A stretch of 64,000 nucleotides of DNA from Paenibacillus caui (GCF_019904135.1 NZ_JAIOGQ010000004.1:62001-126000), one strand, 5' to 3'. Numbered from the stretch's first letter, positions 34,907 through 44,212 are shown. Translations and numbers: made by a program. Notes: generated by a model not told the origin, from the letters alone.

Positions 34907-34954
34907 AAGAATCATTTCCTGGCTTTAAGGCCAGACGAAATGATTCTTTTTTTT
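34907..34954 (+). terminator. Terminator after the 114-aa hypothetical gene
   Basis: AAGAATCATTTC and GAAATGATTCTT form the outer stem, CTGGC/GCCAG the inner one, and eight T residues follow. Confidence 0.9.
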
Positions 34955-35079
34955 GCCTATTTTATTGCGTGCATTTGGGTAAAATTAATGATAACATAAT
35001 TACGTAGAACCATTTTCAGCACATCATTGCAGAGTGCTTCATAATCTGTTATAACACGGATTGGAGAGGAGGATCCTGT

Positions 35080-35697
35080 ATGAAGATAGAACGATTGGGT
35101 CAGGATAAGATACGGATTTTCCTCACATTTGACGACCTTAGCGAACGCGGCATTCAAAAGGAGGATATGTGGCAGGAAATCCCCAAAGTTCAGGATCTGT
35201 TCACTGAAATGATGGATCAGGCTTATAATGAATTAGGCTTTGATGCTACAGGTCCGCTTGCTGTTGAAGTATTCGCTCTTCCCGCTCAAGGGATGGTTGT
35301 CATCGTGACGCGAGGTAAATACGATCGTCCGCATCCGTTTGGCGGTCTGAGTGAAGATGAAATGGCAGACGACGTATATGAGATGGAAGTCACGCTCGAG
35401 CTTAGCGATTCCATTGTTTACGCCTTTAGCGACTTTGAAGTGCTTATCGAAGCTGCCCATGTGCTTAATCAATCATTAACCGGAGCCGGAAGGCTGTATA
35501 ACTATAAAGGGAAATGGCTTCTGCACCTTGAACCTGAAGATGTCGAGGAAGCCAAGCATCCACTGCTGATTGCTATTCTGGCTGAATACGGAGAAGCGAC
35601 TTCCGTTACCCCGGCTGTTCTTGAAGAATACGGCAAAGTCGTTATGAACGAGAATGCAATCAGTACGATTGTATCTCATTTCAAACGCCAATCCTGA
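35080..35697 (+). CDS. mecA: Adaptor protein MecA (MecA/YpbH family)
   Basis: A 205-aa adaptor that brings substrates to the ClpC protease. The N-terminal substrate-binding part (MKIERLGQDKIRIFLTFDDLSERGI) and the C-terminal ClpC-binding domain (about residues 105-200, ending ISTIVSHFKRQ) are both recognisable, joined by an acidic linker. The gene order corresponds to ypbH in B. subtilis, a paralogue of mecA; which of the two it matches functionally cannot be decided here. The ribosome site is GGAGAGGAGG. Confidence 0.88.
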   Translation: MKIERLGQDKIRIFLTFDDLSERGIQKEDMWQEIPKVQDLFTEMMDQAYNELGFDATGPLAVEVFALPAQGMVVIVTRGKYDRPHPFGGLSEDEMADDVYEMEVTLELSDSIVYAFSDFEVLIEAAHVLNQSLTGAGRLYNYKGKWLLHLEPEDVEEAKHPLLIAILAEYGEATSVTPAVLEEYGKVVMNENAISTIVSHFKRQS

Positions 35698-35713
35698 CAC
35701 GCATGCGGGTTCT

Positions 35714-35752
35714 GGGTCCGCGTCTTCCATAAAGGGGATGCGGACTCTTTAT
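35714..35752 (+). terminator. Probable terminator after mecA
   Basis: GGTCCGCGTC and GATGCGGACT form a stem followed by a short CTTTATG tail. The stem is good and the T-run weak. Confidence 0.55.
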
Positions 35753-35799
35753 GTGTTATTATGAAGTAAGCTGCGAACATCCGGAAGGAGGTATGGCCG

Positions 35800-36489
35800 T
35801 TGCTTTGGTTTTCAATAGGTACTGCTGCGGTTGCTCCGGGAATCGCTCTGCTTACTTATTTCTATCTGAAAGATAAATATGATGCAGAGCCGCTGCACAT
35901 GGTTATGAAACTTTTCTTTGTCGGCTTTCTGATTGTATTTCCTATCATGATCCTGCAGCGAGGCATGCTGCTGTGGATGGGAGACAATTCTTTTGTTTAC
36001 GCCTTTGTGATTTCGGCAGGCGTGGAAGAACTGGTCAAGTGGTTTGTGCTGTATCATATGATTTATAATCATACGGAATTCGATGAGCCATATGACGGAA
36101 TTGTGTATGCCGCCGCCGTGTCGCTCGGCTTTGCTACCGTAGAGAACGTCCTCTTTGCTTTGACCCACCAAGCTTCTGTCGGTACGCTAGTGATTCGCGC
36201 GCTGCTGCCGGTTTCAGGCCATGCGATGTTCGGGGTTATCATGGGTTATTATCTTGGACGGGCGAAGTTTTCGAAGGGGCAGAAAACAGGCCGGTTTCTG
36301 GCCTACTCCCTGGTACTGCCGATATTTTGGCATGGCGTTTATGATTGGATTCTGAACAATATTACACAATATTGGTTATGGTACGCCGTTCCGCTGATGG
36401 CATATCTCTGGTATGCAGGCTATGGCAAAATTTCCCGCGCCAACAGCCGCTCCCCTTTTCGGGCTATGGAGGCAGGGACAAGAGATTAG
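35800..36489 (+). CDS. prsW: Intramembrane protease PrsW
   Basis: A 229-aa protein with about eight hydrophobic segments. The active-site Glu pair is in SAGVEELVKWF; GFATVENVLFA and GHAMFGVIMGYYLG are the other family motifs. In B. subtilis PrsW makes the first cut in anti-sigma factor RsiW and activates SigW. Translation must start at TTG (35800), placed well after GGAAGGAGG. In Bacillus it is followed by sleB-ypeB; here sleB is missing. Confidence 0.88.
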   Translation: MLWFSIGTAAVAPGIALLTYFYLKDKYDAEPLHMVMKLFFVGFLIVFPIMILQRGMLLWMGDNSFVYAFVISAGVEELVKWFVLYHMIYNHTEFDEPYDGIVYAAAVSLGFATVENVLFALTHQASVGTLVIRALLPVSGHAMFGVIMGYYLGRAKFSKGQKTGRFLAYSLVLPIFWHGVYDWILNNITQYWLWYAVPLMAYLWYAGYGKISRANSRSPFRAMEAGTRD

Positions 36490-36571
36490 AACGGGTACTC
36501 ATGGGGCATCCTTTATCCTAGTGCTAAATACCGCGATTATGTGGTTAACAACTTGGAAAGGATGCTTTTTT

Positions 36572-36721
36572 ATGCGTGTCAAAGTTACAATTACGTGCAA
36601 AAATTGCGGCGAACGTTTTGTTTTGCGTGGAAGAAGAGAACGGGGGAAATTGGAGACAGGCTTTAAACAATGCCTTTGCAACAACACGAAGTTGTTCGAA
36701 ATCGAAGAAGAACCTGTATAA
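36572..36721 (+). CDS. Small Cys-rich protein (49 aa)
   Basis: A 49-residue protein, MRVKVTITCKNCGERF at the start and FKQCLCNNTKLFEIEEE near the end, with CxxC and CxC pairs that could bind one zinc ion. It is not in a family I can name. The ATG is preceded by GGAAAGGA; a longer in-frame frame reaches back into prsW without a ribosome site. It lies between prsW and ypeB, where sleB is found in Bacillus. Confidence 0.6.
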   Translation: MRVKVTITCKNCGERFVLRGRRERGKLETGFKQCLCNNTKLFEIEEEPV

Positions 36722-36801
36722 CAGCAGCAAAATACATGCATAAAGTTCCTTCCTTCTTGTCAAACTAATGGCAGTTAATTGAAGAAAGGAGCGCATATTC
36801 C

Positions 36802-38160
36802 ATGTACAAGCGGCTAAGTAGTGTTTTGTTTCCCGTAATGACCATTCTGTTCATCGGGGCACTGGTATGGGGATATCAGGAAAACCGGGATAAAAACTCG
36901 GTGCTGATTAAAGCGGAAAACCAGTATCAACGGGCTTTTCATGATTTGTCCTACCATGTAGACCGGCTGCACGGAGAGCTCGGCAATACGCTTGCTGTCA
37001 ATTCGGATTCAAGCCGGATGCATCGAAAAGGTTTAATGAATGTTTGGCGCATCACCAGTGAAGCGCAAAGTGAAATCAATCAGCTGCCTCTGACCCTTCT
37101 TCCTTTTAACAAGACGGAAGAACTGCTGTCCCGCGTGTCCAAATTCTCTTACCAGGCAGCGACGCGCGATCTTACGAAGCAGCCGATGACTTCTAAAGAA
37201 ATGAATAACCTGAAAGAGCTTTATAAAAGCACGGGTGAAATCTCGCAAAACCTGCAGCAGGTGCAGAACAAGGTTATTTCGAACCGGCTGCGCTGGATGG
37301 ACGTAGAGACTGCTTTAGCCACCGAGAAGGCGGCTGCAGACAATACCATTATCGACGGATTCAAAACGGTGGATAAAAAGGTGAGCGAATATCCGGAGCT
37401 GGATTTTGGGCCTTCCGTCTCTAACGCCTATAACAAGCGCAGCGTCAAGAAGCTCGATGCAAAGCCGGTAACCCAAAACGAAATTAAGGCAAAAGCAGCC
37501 CAATTTCTGGGTAGTGCCAATGCAAGCAATCTCAAAGTGACGGAGAACGGGGCCGGAACGGAATGGGCTTCCTACACGGCATCAACTGCAGAAAAAGGGA
37601 AAAATGCTCACCCGGCCATTTCCATGGATTTTACCCGCAAAGGCGGAGAGCTGATCTCCTTCACTAACTCTCGTGAAGTTGGCCCCCGCTCGATTTCGGA
37701 AAGTGTAGCCAGACAGAATGCCGATGAATTTTTAAACAGCAAGGGTTATGGGAGAATGACCCCTGTTACCTATGATGAATATGACAATGTGGGCTCCTTC
37801 ACCTACGTAACAAACGACAACGGCGTTCTGGTCTATCCGGAGAAGCTGACCGTACGGGTCGCTTTGGATAATGGAGAGGTTACGGGACTGCAGTGCAGCG
37901 ATTATGTGTATGAACACAGCAAAAAGGAGAAGCTGTCGAAACCCAAATTGTCCGTTGAACAGGTTCGCAAGCATCTTAATTCCGACTTCAAGGAGAGCTA
38001 CCAGCGTGAGGCTGTCATTGAAAATGACGATTTCGAGCGAGTAGCAGCCTACGAATTCGGGGGACGGATCAACGGCACGTCATACCGTATCTTTCTGAAC
38101 GGAGATACCGGAGAAGAAGAGAAAGTCGAGGAGTTTCGCGCGAACGGCGCCAATCGCTGA
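36802..38160 (+). CDS. ypeB: Germination protein YpeB
   Basis: A 452-aa protein with an N-terminal membrane anchor (about residues 7-24) and a long extracytoplasmic part: a helical region to about residue 210, then PepSY-type repeats with LTVRVALDNGEVTGLQ and AYEFGGRINGTSYRIFLNGDTGEEEKVEE. YpeB is needed for placement and stability of the cortex-lytic enzyme SleB in the spore inner membrane. The ATG follows GAAAGGAG. Normally sleB is directly upstream; its absence here is notable. A strong terminator follows. Confidence 0.9.
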   Translation: MYKRLSSVLFPVMTILFIGALVWGYQENRDKNSVLIKAENQYQRAFHDLSYHVDRLHGELGNTLAVNSDSSRMHRKGLMNVWRITSEAQSEINQLPLTLLPFNKTEELLSRVSKFSYQAATRDLTKQPMTSKEMNNLKELYKSTGEISQNLQQVQNKVISNRLRWMDVETALATEKAAADNTIIDGFKTVDKKVSEYPELDFGPSVSNAYNKRSVKKLDAKPVTQNEIKAKAAQFLGSANASNLKVTENGAGTEWASYTASTAEKGKNAHPAISMDFTRKGGELISFTNSREVGPRSISESVARQNADEFLNSKGYGRMTPVTYDEYDNVGSFTYVTNDNGVLVYPEKLTVRVALDNGEVTGLQCSDYVYEHSKKEKLSKPKLSVEQVRKHLNSDFKESYQREAVIENDDFERVAAYEFGGRINGTSYRIFLNGDTGEEEKVEEFRANGANR

Positions 38161-38197
38161 TGGCCCCGGGAGTCATTTGAAAGCAAAGCAGCAGGTG

Positions 38198-38232
38198 AAG
38201 CCTTCATCCAGTTTGGGGATGAAGGCTTTTTA
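38198..38232 (+). terminator. Terminator after ypeB
   Basis: AAGCCTTCATCC and GGATGAAGGCTT pair, followed by a T-run. Confidence 0.88.
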
Positions 38233-38288
38233 AGTTTTAGCTTGGCTGAATATTTTATGAAAAATGTCTCAACCGAAGAAGAAAGGCA

Positions 38289-38297
38289 TGCTATAAT
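38289..38297 (+). promoter_or_regulatory. Extended -10 promoter for the motI gene
   Basis: ATGCTATAAT carries a perfect TATAAT with a TG dinucleotide one base upstream; the -35 region is poor. It lies about 52 bp before the TTG start. Confidence 0.55.
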
Positions 38298-38305
38298 GGA
38301 ATGGT

Positions 38306-38332
38306 AATTTCAAGAATTTCAAGAATTTCAAG
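38306..38332 (+). repeat. Triplicated 9-bp repeat in the motI leader
   Basis: AATTTCAAG occurs three times in a row, directly between the probable -10 element and the ribosome site. It would lie in the 5' untranslated part of the message. Confidence 0.85.
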
Positions 38333-38348
38333 GTGGCGGTGAGGCAGA

Positions 38349-39002
38349 TTGTATCCGAAAATTAACGATTTTGTTTACATTCAGGTAGCGTCCGGCGATG
38401 AAAAGGAAAATAAAACGGAATATAAGTCGCGTATTTCCGATACCGAAGAAGAAGCATTTTTGATAGAGGTGCCGATGGAAATCGGGCACAATCGGTTGAA
38501 GAGGCTTTATATCGGGGACGAGCTTTCCGTTTATTTCATAGGGGAATCAGGAACCAAAAATTATTTTAATACATATGTTTTAGGGTTTACCAATGACGTG
38601 GTCCGGCAGGTTCGAATTCGCAAGCCCGATCCAGTTTCGATTACCCAAATTCAGCGGCGCAATTTTTTGCGCGTTCCGGCTGAGCTTGAACTGGCCGTAT
38701 GTTTAAAGAACGGCGAGCGTTTCCTTGTACGGACGGACGACGTCGGCGGCGGGGGAGTTTCATTTTTCTCGGAAGGAAGCCATGTCATCATTGAGGAAGA
38801 GCAGCTTGATTGCTGGCTGTTAGTGCCTTACCGCAATGGTTCGGTTGAGCACGTTCCGTTTGAAGCGGAGGTTATCCGCAAGAAAAAGCTTGACAACGGC
38901 AAGGAGCAAATCATGCTCAAGTTTATCGGCATCACGGATTATGAACGCCAGAAGCTTATCCGGTATTGTTTTGAACGTCAGCTGGAATTCAGAAACCGGT
39001 AA
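38349..39002 (+). CDS. motI: PilZ-domain c-di-GMP receptor MotI (YpfA)
   Basis: A 217-aa protein with an N-terminal YcgR-type domain (about residues 1-90) and a C-terminal PilZ domain starting at the RRNFLR motif, which provides the arginines that bind c-di-GMP. The second PilZ motif, usually D/N-x-S-x-x-G, reads DVGGGG here, with Gly in place of Ser. In B. subtilis YpfA (MotI/DgrA) slows flagella when c-di-GMP is high. The start is a TTG after GGTGAGG; no ATG in the right place exists. The order ypeB-ypfA-ypfB-cmk matches Bacillus. Confidence 0.87.
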   Translation: MYPKINDFVYIQVASGDEKENKTEYKSRISDTEEEAFLIEVPMEIGHNRLKRLYIGDELSVYFIGESGTKNYFNTYVLGFTNDVVRQVRIRKPDPVSITQIQRRNFLRVPAELELAVCLKNGERFLVRTDDVGGGGVSFFSEGSHVIIEEEQLDCWLLVPYRNGSVEHVPFEAEVIRKKKLDNGKEQIMLKFIGITDYERQKLIRYCFERQLEFRNR

Positions 39003-39077
39003 AAAAAGGATGTTGTTCACATAATTTTCTAAACCTCTGGTTAATCTAATGCTAGTCTATAAATCCGGAGGTTTGGA

Positions 39078-39311
39078 ATGATGAAGAACAGCCATGGCGA
39101 AGAAGATTATACAAAACTGTTTGTTGAATTCAGTGATTTGGCCCAGCGCATTTTCCGAAAAATATTGATCGGACTGCTGATTGGCCTGTGCTTGAGCCAG
39201 AGTTTACTGAGAATTCCGCCCGTGCGCAGCGTAATCTCGTCTGCAGAAAGATGGGAAGGAGAACGTCCAAGAGCATTTTCGATACCGGTACAAAATACGA
39301 AGAGGGAATGA
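39078..39311 (+). CDS. Small membrane protein in the ypfB position
   Basis: A 77-aa protein with one membrane helix at about residues 28-44 (ILIGLLIGLCLSQSLL) between charged ends. The RIPPVRSVISSAERWEG segment after the helix is reminiscent of YpfB (DUF5359), the small protein between ypfA and cmk in B. subtilis. The ribosome site is CCGGAGG. No role is known. Confidence 0.65.
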   Translation: MMKNSHGEEDYTKLFVEFSDLAQRIFRKILIGLLIGLCLSQSLLRIPPVRSVISSAERWEGERPRAFSIPVQNTKRE

Positions 39312-39410
39312 AACGGTTTTGCATCCCTCCCGTTTGTGTGGTATAATTTTCACGTCGCAGGCAATGCCTGCTTTTTTCTTGAGTTTCATAGTTTGAGGAG
39401 GAGGTACCCC

Positions 39411-40118
39411 TTGTCAGGTCAATCGAAGGGTTCCAACTACAAAATCAACATCGCGATCGACGGACCCGCAGGTGCCGGCAAGAGTACCGTAGCACGAATG
39501 GTTGCCAAGAGACTCGGATATGTTTATGTCGATACCGGCGCCATGTATCGTGCTGCAACTTTGCGTTTGCGGGAACTCGGCATTTCCCCGGAAAGCCCAT
39601 CCGAGGTGCTTCAAGCGGCCCAAAAGATGGTTATTGAATTAATACCGGGGGAAGAAGGACAGAAGGTACTTCTTGACGGTCGGGACATTACGGAGGAAAT
39701 TCGTTCTCGGGACGTGAACTCCAATGTGTCACGATATGCGCAAATCGAGGGGCTGCGTTCTTTGATGGTTTCCCTTCAGCGGCAAATGGCTTTGCGCAAA
39801 GGCGTCGTTATGGATGGACGCGATATCGGAACGACCGTATTGCCGGATGCAGAAGTGAAGGTCTTTATGACGGCTGCTGCCGAGGAGCGGGCCCGTCGTC
39901 GGTATCAGGAAATGAAGAACCCGGAAGCCATAACCCTTGAGCAGTTAACACGGGATATTGCGGAACGGGACCGGCTTGATGCTGAGCGGAAAATTTCGCC
40001 TCTTCGTCAGGCCAGTGACGCTACATTGCTGGATACTACCAGCATGACGACGGATGAGGCTGCGGAAGCCATTGTAGCTCTTTGTGAGGCGTATGGGATG
40101 GAGAGAAGTGTAGAATGA
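39411..40118 (+). CDS. cmk: Cytidylate kinase
   Basis: A 235-aa kinase that phosphorylates CMP and dCMP. The P-loop GPAGAGKST lies at about residues 18-26; DTGAMYRA, GRDIGTTVLPDAEVK and ARRRYQEM (lid) are typical. The start is a TTG seven bases after GAGGAGGAGG; the longer ORF has no ribosome site. Its last codons overlap plsC by four bases. Confidence 0.94.
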   Translation: MSGQSKGSNYKINIAIDGPAGAGKSTVARMVAKRLGYVYVDTGAMYRAATLRLRELGISPESPSEVLQAAQKMVIELIPGEEGQKVLLDGRDITEEIRSRDVNSNVSRYAQIEGLRSLMVSLQRQMALRKGVVMDGRDIGTTVLPDAEVKVFMTAAAEERARRRYQEMKNPEAITLEQLTRDIAERDRLDAERKISPLRQASDATLLDTTSMTTDEAAEAIVALCEAYGMERSVE

Positions 40119-40693
40119 TTTACAAGATCGGCCGGTTTATCGTAAGAGTGGTTTACAAACTGCTATTTCGAATTGAAGGCGAAGGATTGCAGAATATTCC
40201 AAGCGAGGGTGGAGTTTTGCTTTGTTCCAATCATATCAGCAATTTTGATCCGCCGACGGTTGGACTTCTCCTGAAACGAAAGGTTCATTTCATGGCTAAA
40301 GCAGAACTGTTTGACGTACCTGTGCTGGGTATGCTGTTCAAGGCATTGGGAGCCTATCCCGTCAAGCGTGGAGGAGTCAGTAAGGAATCGATCAAGATGA
40401 CGCTTACGCTCCTGCGTACCGGAAATGTGATTGGCATCTTCCCTGAAGGCACCCGCAAGGCGGCAGCGGATGTGGCGGCCAAGAAAGGAGCGGCCAGCTT
40501 TTCGCTTCGCAGCGGCGCGGTAGTCATTCCGGTGGCAATCATAGGGGATTATAAGTTGTTTCGCAAAATTAAAGTTGTGTATGGTCCTCCGGTGGATTTG
40601 GACGAGTTTCGCGACAATCCCGGCGGTGACGCCGTAGATCTCGCAACGGACAAAATTATGGCTGCCATCAGACAGCTGAAACAAGGTGCCTGA
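40115..40693 (+). CDS. plsC: 1-Acyl-sn-glycerol-3-phosphate acyltransferase
   Basis: A 192-aa enzyme that adds the second acyl chain to lysophosphatidic acid at the membrane. The catalytic H-x4-D is in SNHISNFDPP and the substrate motif in FPEGTRKAA. It overlaps cmk as ATGA. With plsY and gpsA at 43.6-45.2 kb, three phospholipid-synthesis genes lie within 5 kb. The 140 bp after it hold no clear terminator. Confidence 0.9.
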   Translation: MIYKIGRFIVRVVYKLLFRIEGEGLQNIPSEGGVLLCSNHISNFDPPTVGLLLKRKVHFMAKAELFDVPVLGMLFKALGAYPVKRGGVSKESIKMTLTLLRTGNVIGIFPEGTRKAAADVAAKKGAASFSLRSGAVVIPVAIIGDYKLFRKIKVVYGPPVDLDEFRDNPGGDAVDLATDKIMAAIRQLKQGA

Positions 40694-40833
40694 AGCAGGG
40701 GCAAGTCATTTCATTCATGAATGAACGGCCAGCGATTTTGGCAACCTATTACAGGGATTTTTATGTTTTGAACTTCGTCCTTTTACGGCGGGTTTAAATA
40801 AATGGGGCTTATTGAACTGAGGAGGTTATCGAG

Positions 40834-42069
40834 ATGTCGGAAGAAATCAAAGATCAGCAAGAAACAGTGGAAGCGACAAATCAAGATGAACTGGAGCAAA
40901 TCGTATCTTTGAAAAAAGGGGACTCCGTAAAAGGAACGATCGTCAAAGTTGAAGACAATCAGGCTTATGTCAGTCTTGGATATAAATATGACGGTATTAT
41001 TCCTATTCGCGAACTGTCGGCTGTACATCTTGACTCTGCTGGGGATGCGGTTGAAGTGGGGCAGGAAGTTGAAGCCAAAGTGGTAAGCATTGACGATGAA
41101 AAGGAAAGACTTGTTCTCTCCAAACGCGCAATCGACAGCGAGAATGCCTGGGCTGCGCTGCAGCAAAAGTTTGACAATAACGAAACGTTTGAAGTAACCG
41201 TTGCCGATGTTGTTAAAGGCGGAATCGTTGCGGATGTAGGCGTGCGCGGATTTATCCCGGCTTCTATGGTGGAGCGCCACTTCGTTGAAGATTTCAGCGA
41301 TTACAAAGGCCGTACGCTTCGCGTTAAAGTGAAGGAACTGGACCAGGAGAACAACAAGGTGATTCTCTCCCAGAAGGACGTTCTGGAAGAAGAGTTTGAA
41401 GCAAACAAGCTAAAGGTAATGGCCGAGCTTCAAGAAGGCTCCGTTATTGAAGGAACCGTTCAACGTTTGACTCAATTCGGCGCATTTGTCGATGTAGGCG
41501 GCGTAGACGGTTTGGTGCACGTATCCGAAATCGCCTGGTCTCATGTGGATAAACCGTCTGACGTTTTGTCAGAGGGCGATCAGATTAAAGTGAAGGTTCT
41601 GAAAGTGGATCCTGAGAAGGGCAAGATCAGCCTGAGCATTAAAGCGGCACAGCCTGGACCTTGGGAAACAGCAGCCGACAAATTCAAGACCGGAGATATC
41701 GTTTCCGGCGAAGTGAAGCGTCTTGTTACTTTCGGCGCATTTGTTGAGATCGCACCAGGCGTGGAAGGTCTTGTTCATATCTCTCAAATTTCCCACAAGC
41801 ATATCGGTACTCCGCATGAAGTACTGAAAGAGGGACAAAATGTCCAAGTGAAAGTGCTTGACGTGAATCCTTCCGAAAAACGCGTCAGCCTGAGCATCAA
41901 AGAAACGGAAGAGGCTCCGGCGGAAGTTGCCAAACCGGAAAGAACCGGCGGCAAGAGCAGCGTGAAAGCGGAGGATCTGAACAACAACCCTAACGTGTCC
42001 CTTAACAATCAAGGACTCAGCATTACGCTTGGAGAGCGTTTCGGCGACAAGCTGAGCAAATTGAAATAA
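40834..42069 (+). CDS. rpsA: 30S ribosomal protein S1 homologue (YpfD-like)
   Basis: A 411-aa protein with four S1 RNA-binding domains, beginning at about residues 28, 112, 197 and 282; the pattern GxVxRLxxFGAFVDVGGVDGLVHVSEI is very clear in the third and fourth. This four-domain form is the Firmicutes S1 homologue (YpfD), probably not an essential ribosomal protein. AGGAGG precedes the ATG. A strong terminator follows. Confidence 0.92.
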   Translation: MSEEIKDQQETVEATNQDELEQIVSLKKGDSVKGTIVKVEDNQAYVSLGYKYDGIIPIRELSAVHLDSAGDAVEVGQEVEAKVVSIDDEKERLVLSKRAIDSENAWAALQQKFDNNETFEVTVADVVKGGIVADVGVRGFIPASMVERHFVEDFSDYKGRTLRVKVKELDQENNKVILSQKDVLEEEFEANKLKVMAELQEGSVIEGTVQRLTQFGAFVDVGGVDGLVHVSEIAWSHVDKPSDVLSEGDQIKVKVLKVDPEKGKISLSIKAAQPGPWETAADKFKTGDIVSGEVKRLVTFGAFVEIAPGVEGLVHISQISHKHIGTPHEVLKEGQNVQVKVLDVNPSEKRVSLSIKETEEAPAEVAKPERTGGKSSVKAEDLNNNPNVSLNNQGLSITLGERFGDKLSKLK

Positions 42070-42097
42070 GAAGAGACCATAAGCAAAGTTGGCGGAG

Positions 42098-42130
42098 AAC
42101 GGCGAACTCGGTAGAGGGTTCGCCGTTTTT
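42098..42130 (+). terminator. Terminator after the S1 gene
   Basis: AACGGCGAACTC and GGGTTCGCCGTT pair with a short loop, followed by five T residues. Confidence 0.88.
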
Positions 42131-42272
42131 CATGTAACGGGCTCTGGAATGGCATGAAGAGTTCGCCATTCAACCTATTTTTTGCTATGATGATGTACGG
42201 ATAGAGTGAGCGACTAAGTACGAATATAACTTCTGTGACCAGAGTGAAGGCATGCTTTTAGGAGGAATGAGT

Positions 42273-43598
42273 ATGGCAAGACCTGTTGTGGCGATCGTAG
42301 GCAGGCCGAATGTGGGGAAATCGACGATTTTCAACCGCATCATCGGTGATCGGTTAGCCATTGTTGAAGATAAACCCGGCATTACGCGGGACAGAATTTA
42401 CGGTACCTCGGAATGGAACGGAAAGGCATTCAGCATCATCGATACCGGCGGTATCGAAATTGACGGCGACGATTCGATTATGAAATCGATCCGGGCCCAG
42501 GCGGAACTGGCCATAGAAGAAGCGGATATCATTGTGTTCATGTGCGATGCGAAGGCAGGCGTGACCCAATCGGACGAAGAGGTTGCCACGCTGCTGTATC
42601 GCTCCGGCAAACCGATACTGCTGGCTGTCAACAAGGTGGACAATTTGAGCCGGATGGACCATATATACGAATTTTATAATCTTGGCTTCGGCGATCCGAT
42701 CGGGGTATCCGGAAGCCACGGAACAGGTGTGGGCGATCTGCTTGACGCCATCGCCGACAATTTGCCGGAGCTTCCTGATGAGGATTATGATGAGGATGTG
42801 ATTCGGGTCGCGCTGATCGGCCGTCCGAATGTGGGCAAATCCTCTCTGGTGAATGCGATCCTCGGGGAAGAACGGGTTATCGTCAGCAATGTTGCCGGTA
42901 CTACCCGGGATGCCATTGACACTCCGTTCGAGAAGGACGGACAGCGCTATGTGCTGATCGATACCGCAGGTATGCGCAAGCGGGGCAAGGTTTACGAAAC
43001 GACTGAAAAATACAGCGTGATGCGGGCGATGAAAGCGATTGAACGCGCCGATGTCGTGCTGGTGGTGATCAACGGCGAAGAAGGCATCATTGAGCAGGAT
43101 AAGCATGTCGCCGGCTACGCTTTTGAAGCTGGAAAGGCAACGGCGTTTGTCGTCAACAAATGGGATGTCGTAGAGAAGAACGACAAGACCATGCATGAAT
43201 TCGAACGGAAAATTCGCGATCACTTTCTGTTCATGACCTATGCGCCGATTGTATTTCTGTCGGCGCTCACCAAGCAGCGCCTTCACAAGCTGCTGCCGGT
43301 CGTGCAGCATGTAGCGGAGCAGCATGCCAGAAGGGTTCCGACGCATTTGCTGAACGATGTCATTTCGGATGCGATTGCCATCAATCCTCCTCCTACGGAC
43401 AAAGGACGACGCATGCGGATCAATTACGCTACCCAGGTCGCGGTGAAGCCGCCGACCATCGTGGTCTTCGTCAATGATCCGGAGCTTATGCATTTCTCCT
43501 ATGAACGGTATCTGGAGAATAAAATCCGAGACGCGTTCGATTTCGAAGGGACGCCGATCCGGATCTTTACGCGTCGCAAGTCTGATAAGGAAGGTTAG
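42273..43598 (+). CDS. der: Ribosome-assembly GTPase Der
   Basis: A 441-aa protein with two tandem GTPase domains, each with GRPNVGKS P-loops (near residues 8 and 180), G3 motifs DTGGIE and DTAGMR, and G4 motifs NKVD and NKWD, then a C-terminal KH-like domain. Der acts in 50S subunit assembly. The start MARPVV is chosen for its seven-base spacing from AGGAGG; nearer ATGs overlap the site. TTCGCC (42162) and TATGAT (42186) may be its promoter. Confidence 0.95.
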   Translation: MARPVVAIVGRPNVGKSTIFNRIIGDRLAIVEDKPGITRDRIYGTSEWNGKAFSIIDTGGIEIDGDDSIMKSIRAQAELAIEEADIIVFMCDAKAGVTQSDEEVATLLYRSGKPILLAVNKVDNLSRMDHIYEFYNLGFGDPIGVSGSHGTGVGDLLDAIADNLPELPDEDYDEDVIRVALIGRPNVGKSSLVNAILGEERVIVSNVAGTTRDAIDTPFEKDGQRYVLIDTAGMRKRGKVYETTEKYSVMRAMKAIERADVVLVVINGEEGIIEQDKHVAGYAFEAGKATAFVVNKWDVVEKNDKTMHEFERKIRDHFLFMTYAPIVFLSALTKQRLHKLLPVVQHVAEQHARRVPTHLLNDVISDAIAINPPPTDKGRRMRINYATQVAVKPPTIVVFVNDPELMHFSYERYLENKIRDAFDFEGTPIRIFTRRKSDKEG

Positions 43599-43608
43599 GG
43601 GAAAGAAC

Positions 43609-44211
43609 GTGATTCTATCTTTTTTGGCAGTAGTCATTTGTTATTTGCTCGGTTCGGTCAGCTTTAGTGTCTTGCTGGCGAAAGGATTGAAAGGGATTGA
43701 CATTCGCCACCATGGCAGCGGCAATGCCGGTGCAACGAATACGCTCCGTGTTCTGGGCAAGGGTCCTGCGATCCTTGTCCTGTTCCTTGATATTTTGAAG
43801 GGAGTTGCCGCAGTCTGGATCGGACGGTGGATGAACGGCGATTCGCAGTGGCTTCCCGCGCTTTGCGGAATCGCTTCGATCGTAGGCCACAATTGGCCCG
43901 TTTACTTCCGCTTTCGCGGAGGGAAAGGCATTGCAGCGACAATCGGCGTCATGGCATCTCTCGCGTTTCTTCCCGCCCTGTATGCCGGCATTATCGCTGT
44001 CCTTTCTATTGGCATTACCAGATACGTCTCTTTGGGTTCCCTCCTATTTGTCTTGTTTACGCCGATCTTTCTGCTCGTGGCGGGAGATAATTGGCCGTAC
44101 TTTTGGACAAGCCTGATCATCTGTCTGTTTGCATTCTGGAGGCACCGTACGAATATTGTTAAAATTGTACAGGGAAGAGAAAACAAACTGGGTTCCAAAG
44201 GAGGGGTTTAA
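43609..44211 (+). CDS. plsY: Acyl-phosphate glycerol-3-phosphate acyltransferase PlsY
   Basis: A 200-aa polytopic enzyme that acylates glycerol 3-phosphate with acyl phosphate. Signature loops are GSVSFSVLLAKGLKGIDIRHHGSGNAGATNTLR, GHNWPVYFRFRGGKGIAAT and the C-terminal WRHRTNI. The GTG start follows TTAGGGGAAAG, ten bases after der; the longer ORF reaches back into der. gpsA, which makes its substrate, begins 1 bp later. Confidence 0.94.
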   Translation: MILSFLAVVICYLLGSVSFSVLLAKGLKGIDIRHHGSGNAGATNTLRVLGKGPAILVLFLDILKGVAAVWIGRWMNGDSQWLPALCGIASIVGHNWPVYFRFRGGKGIAATIGVMASLAFLPALYAGIIAVLSIGITRYVSLGSLLFVLFTPIFLLVAGDNWPYFWTSLIICLFAFWRHRTNIVKIVQGRENKLGSKGGV

Positions 44212-44212
44212 G

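Noticed and set aside
42354-43637. A 427-codon minus-strand frame opposite der
   Set aside because: Antisense shadow of a two-domain GTPase gene with full motifs.
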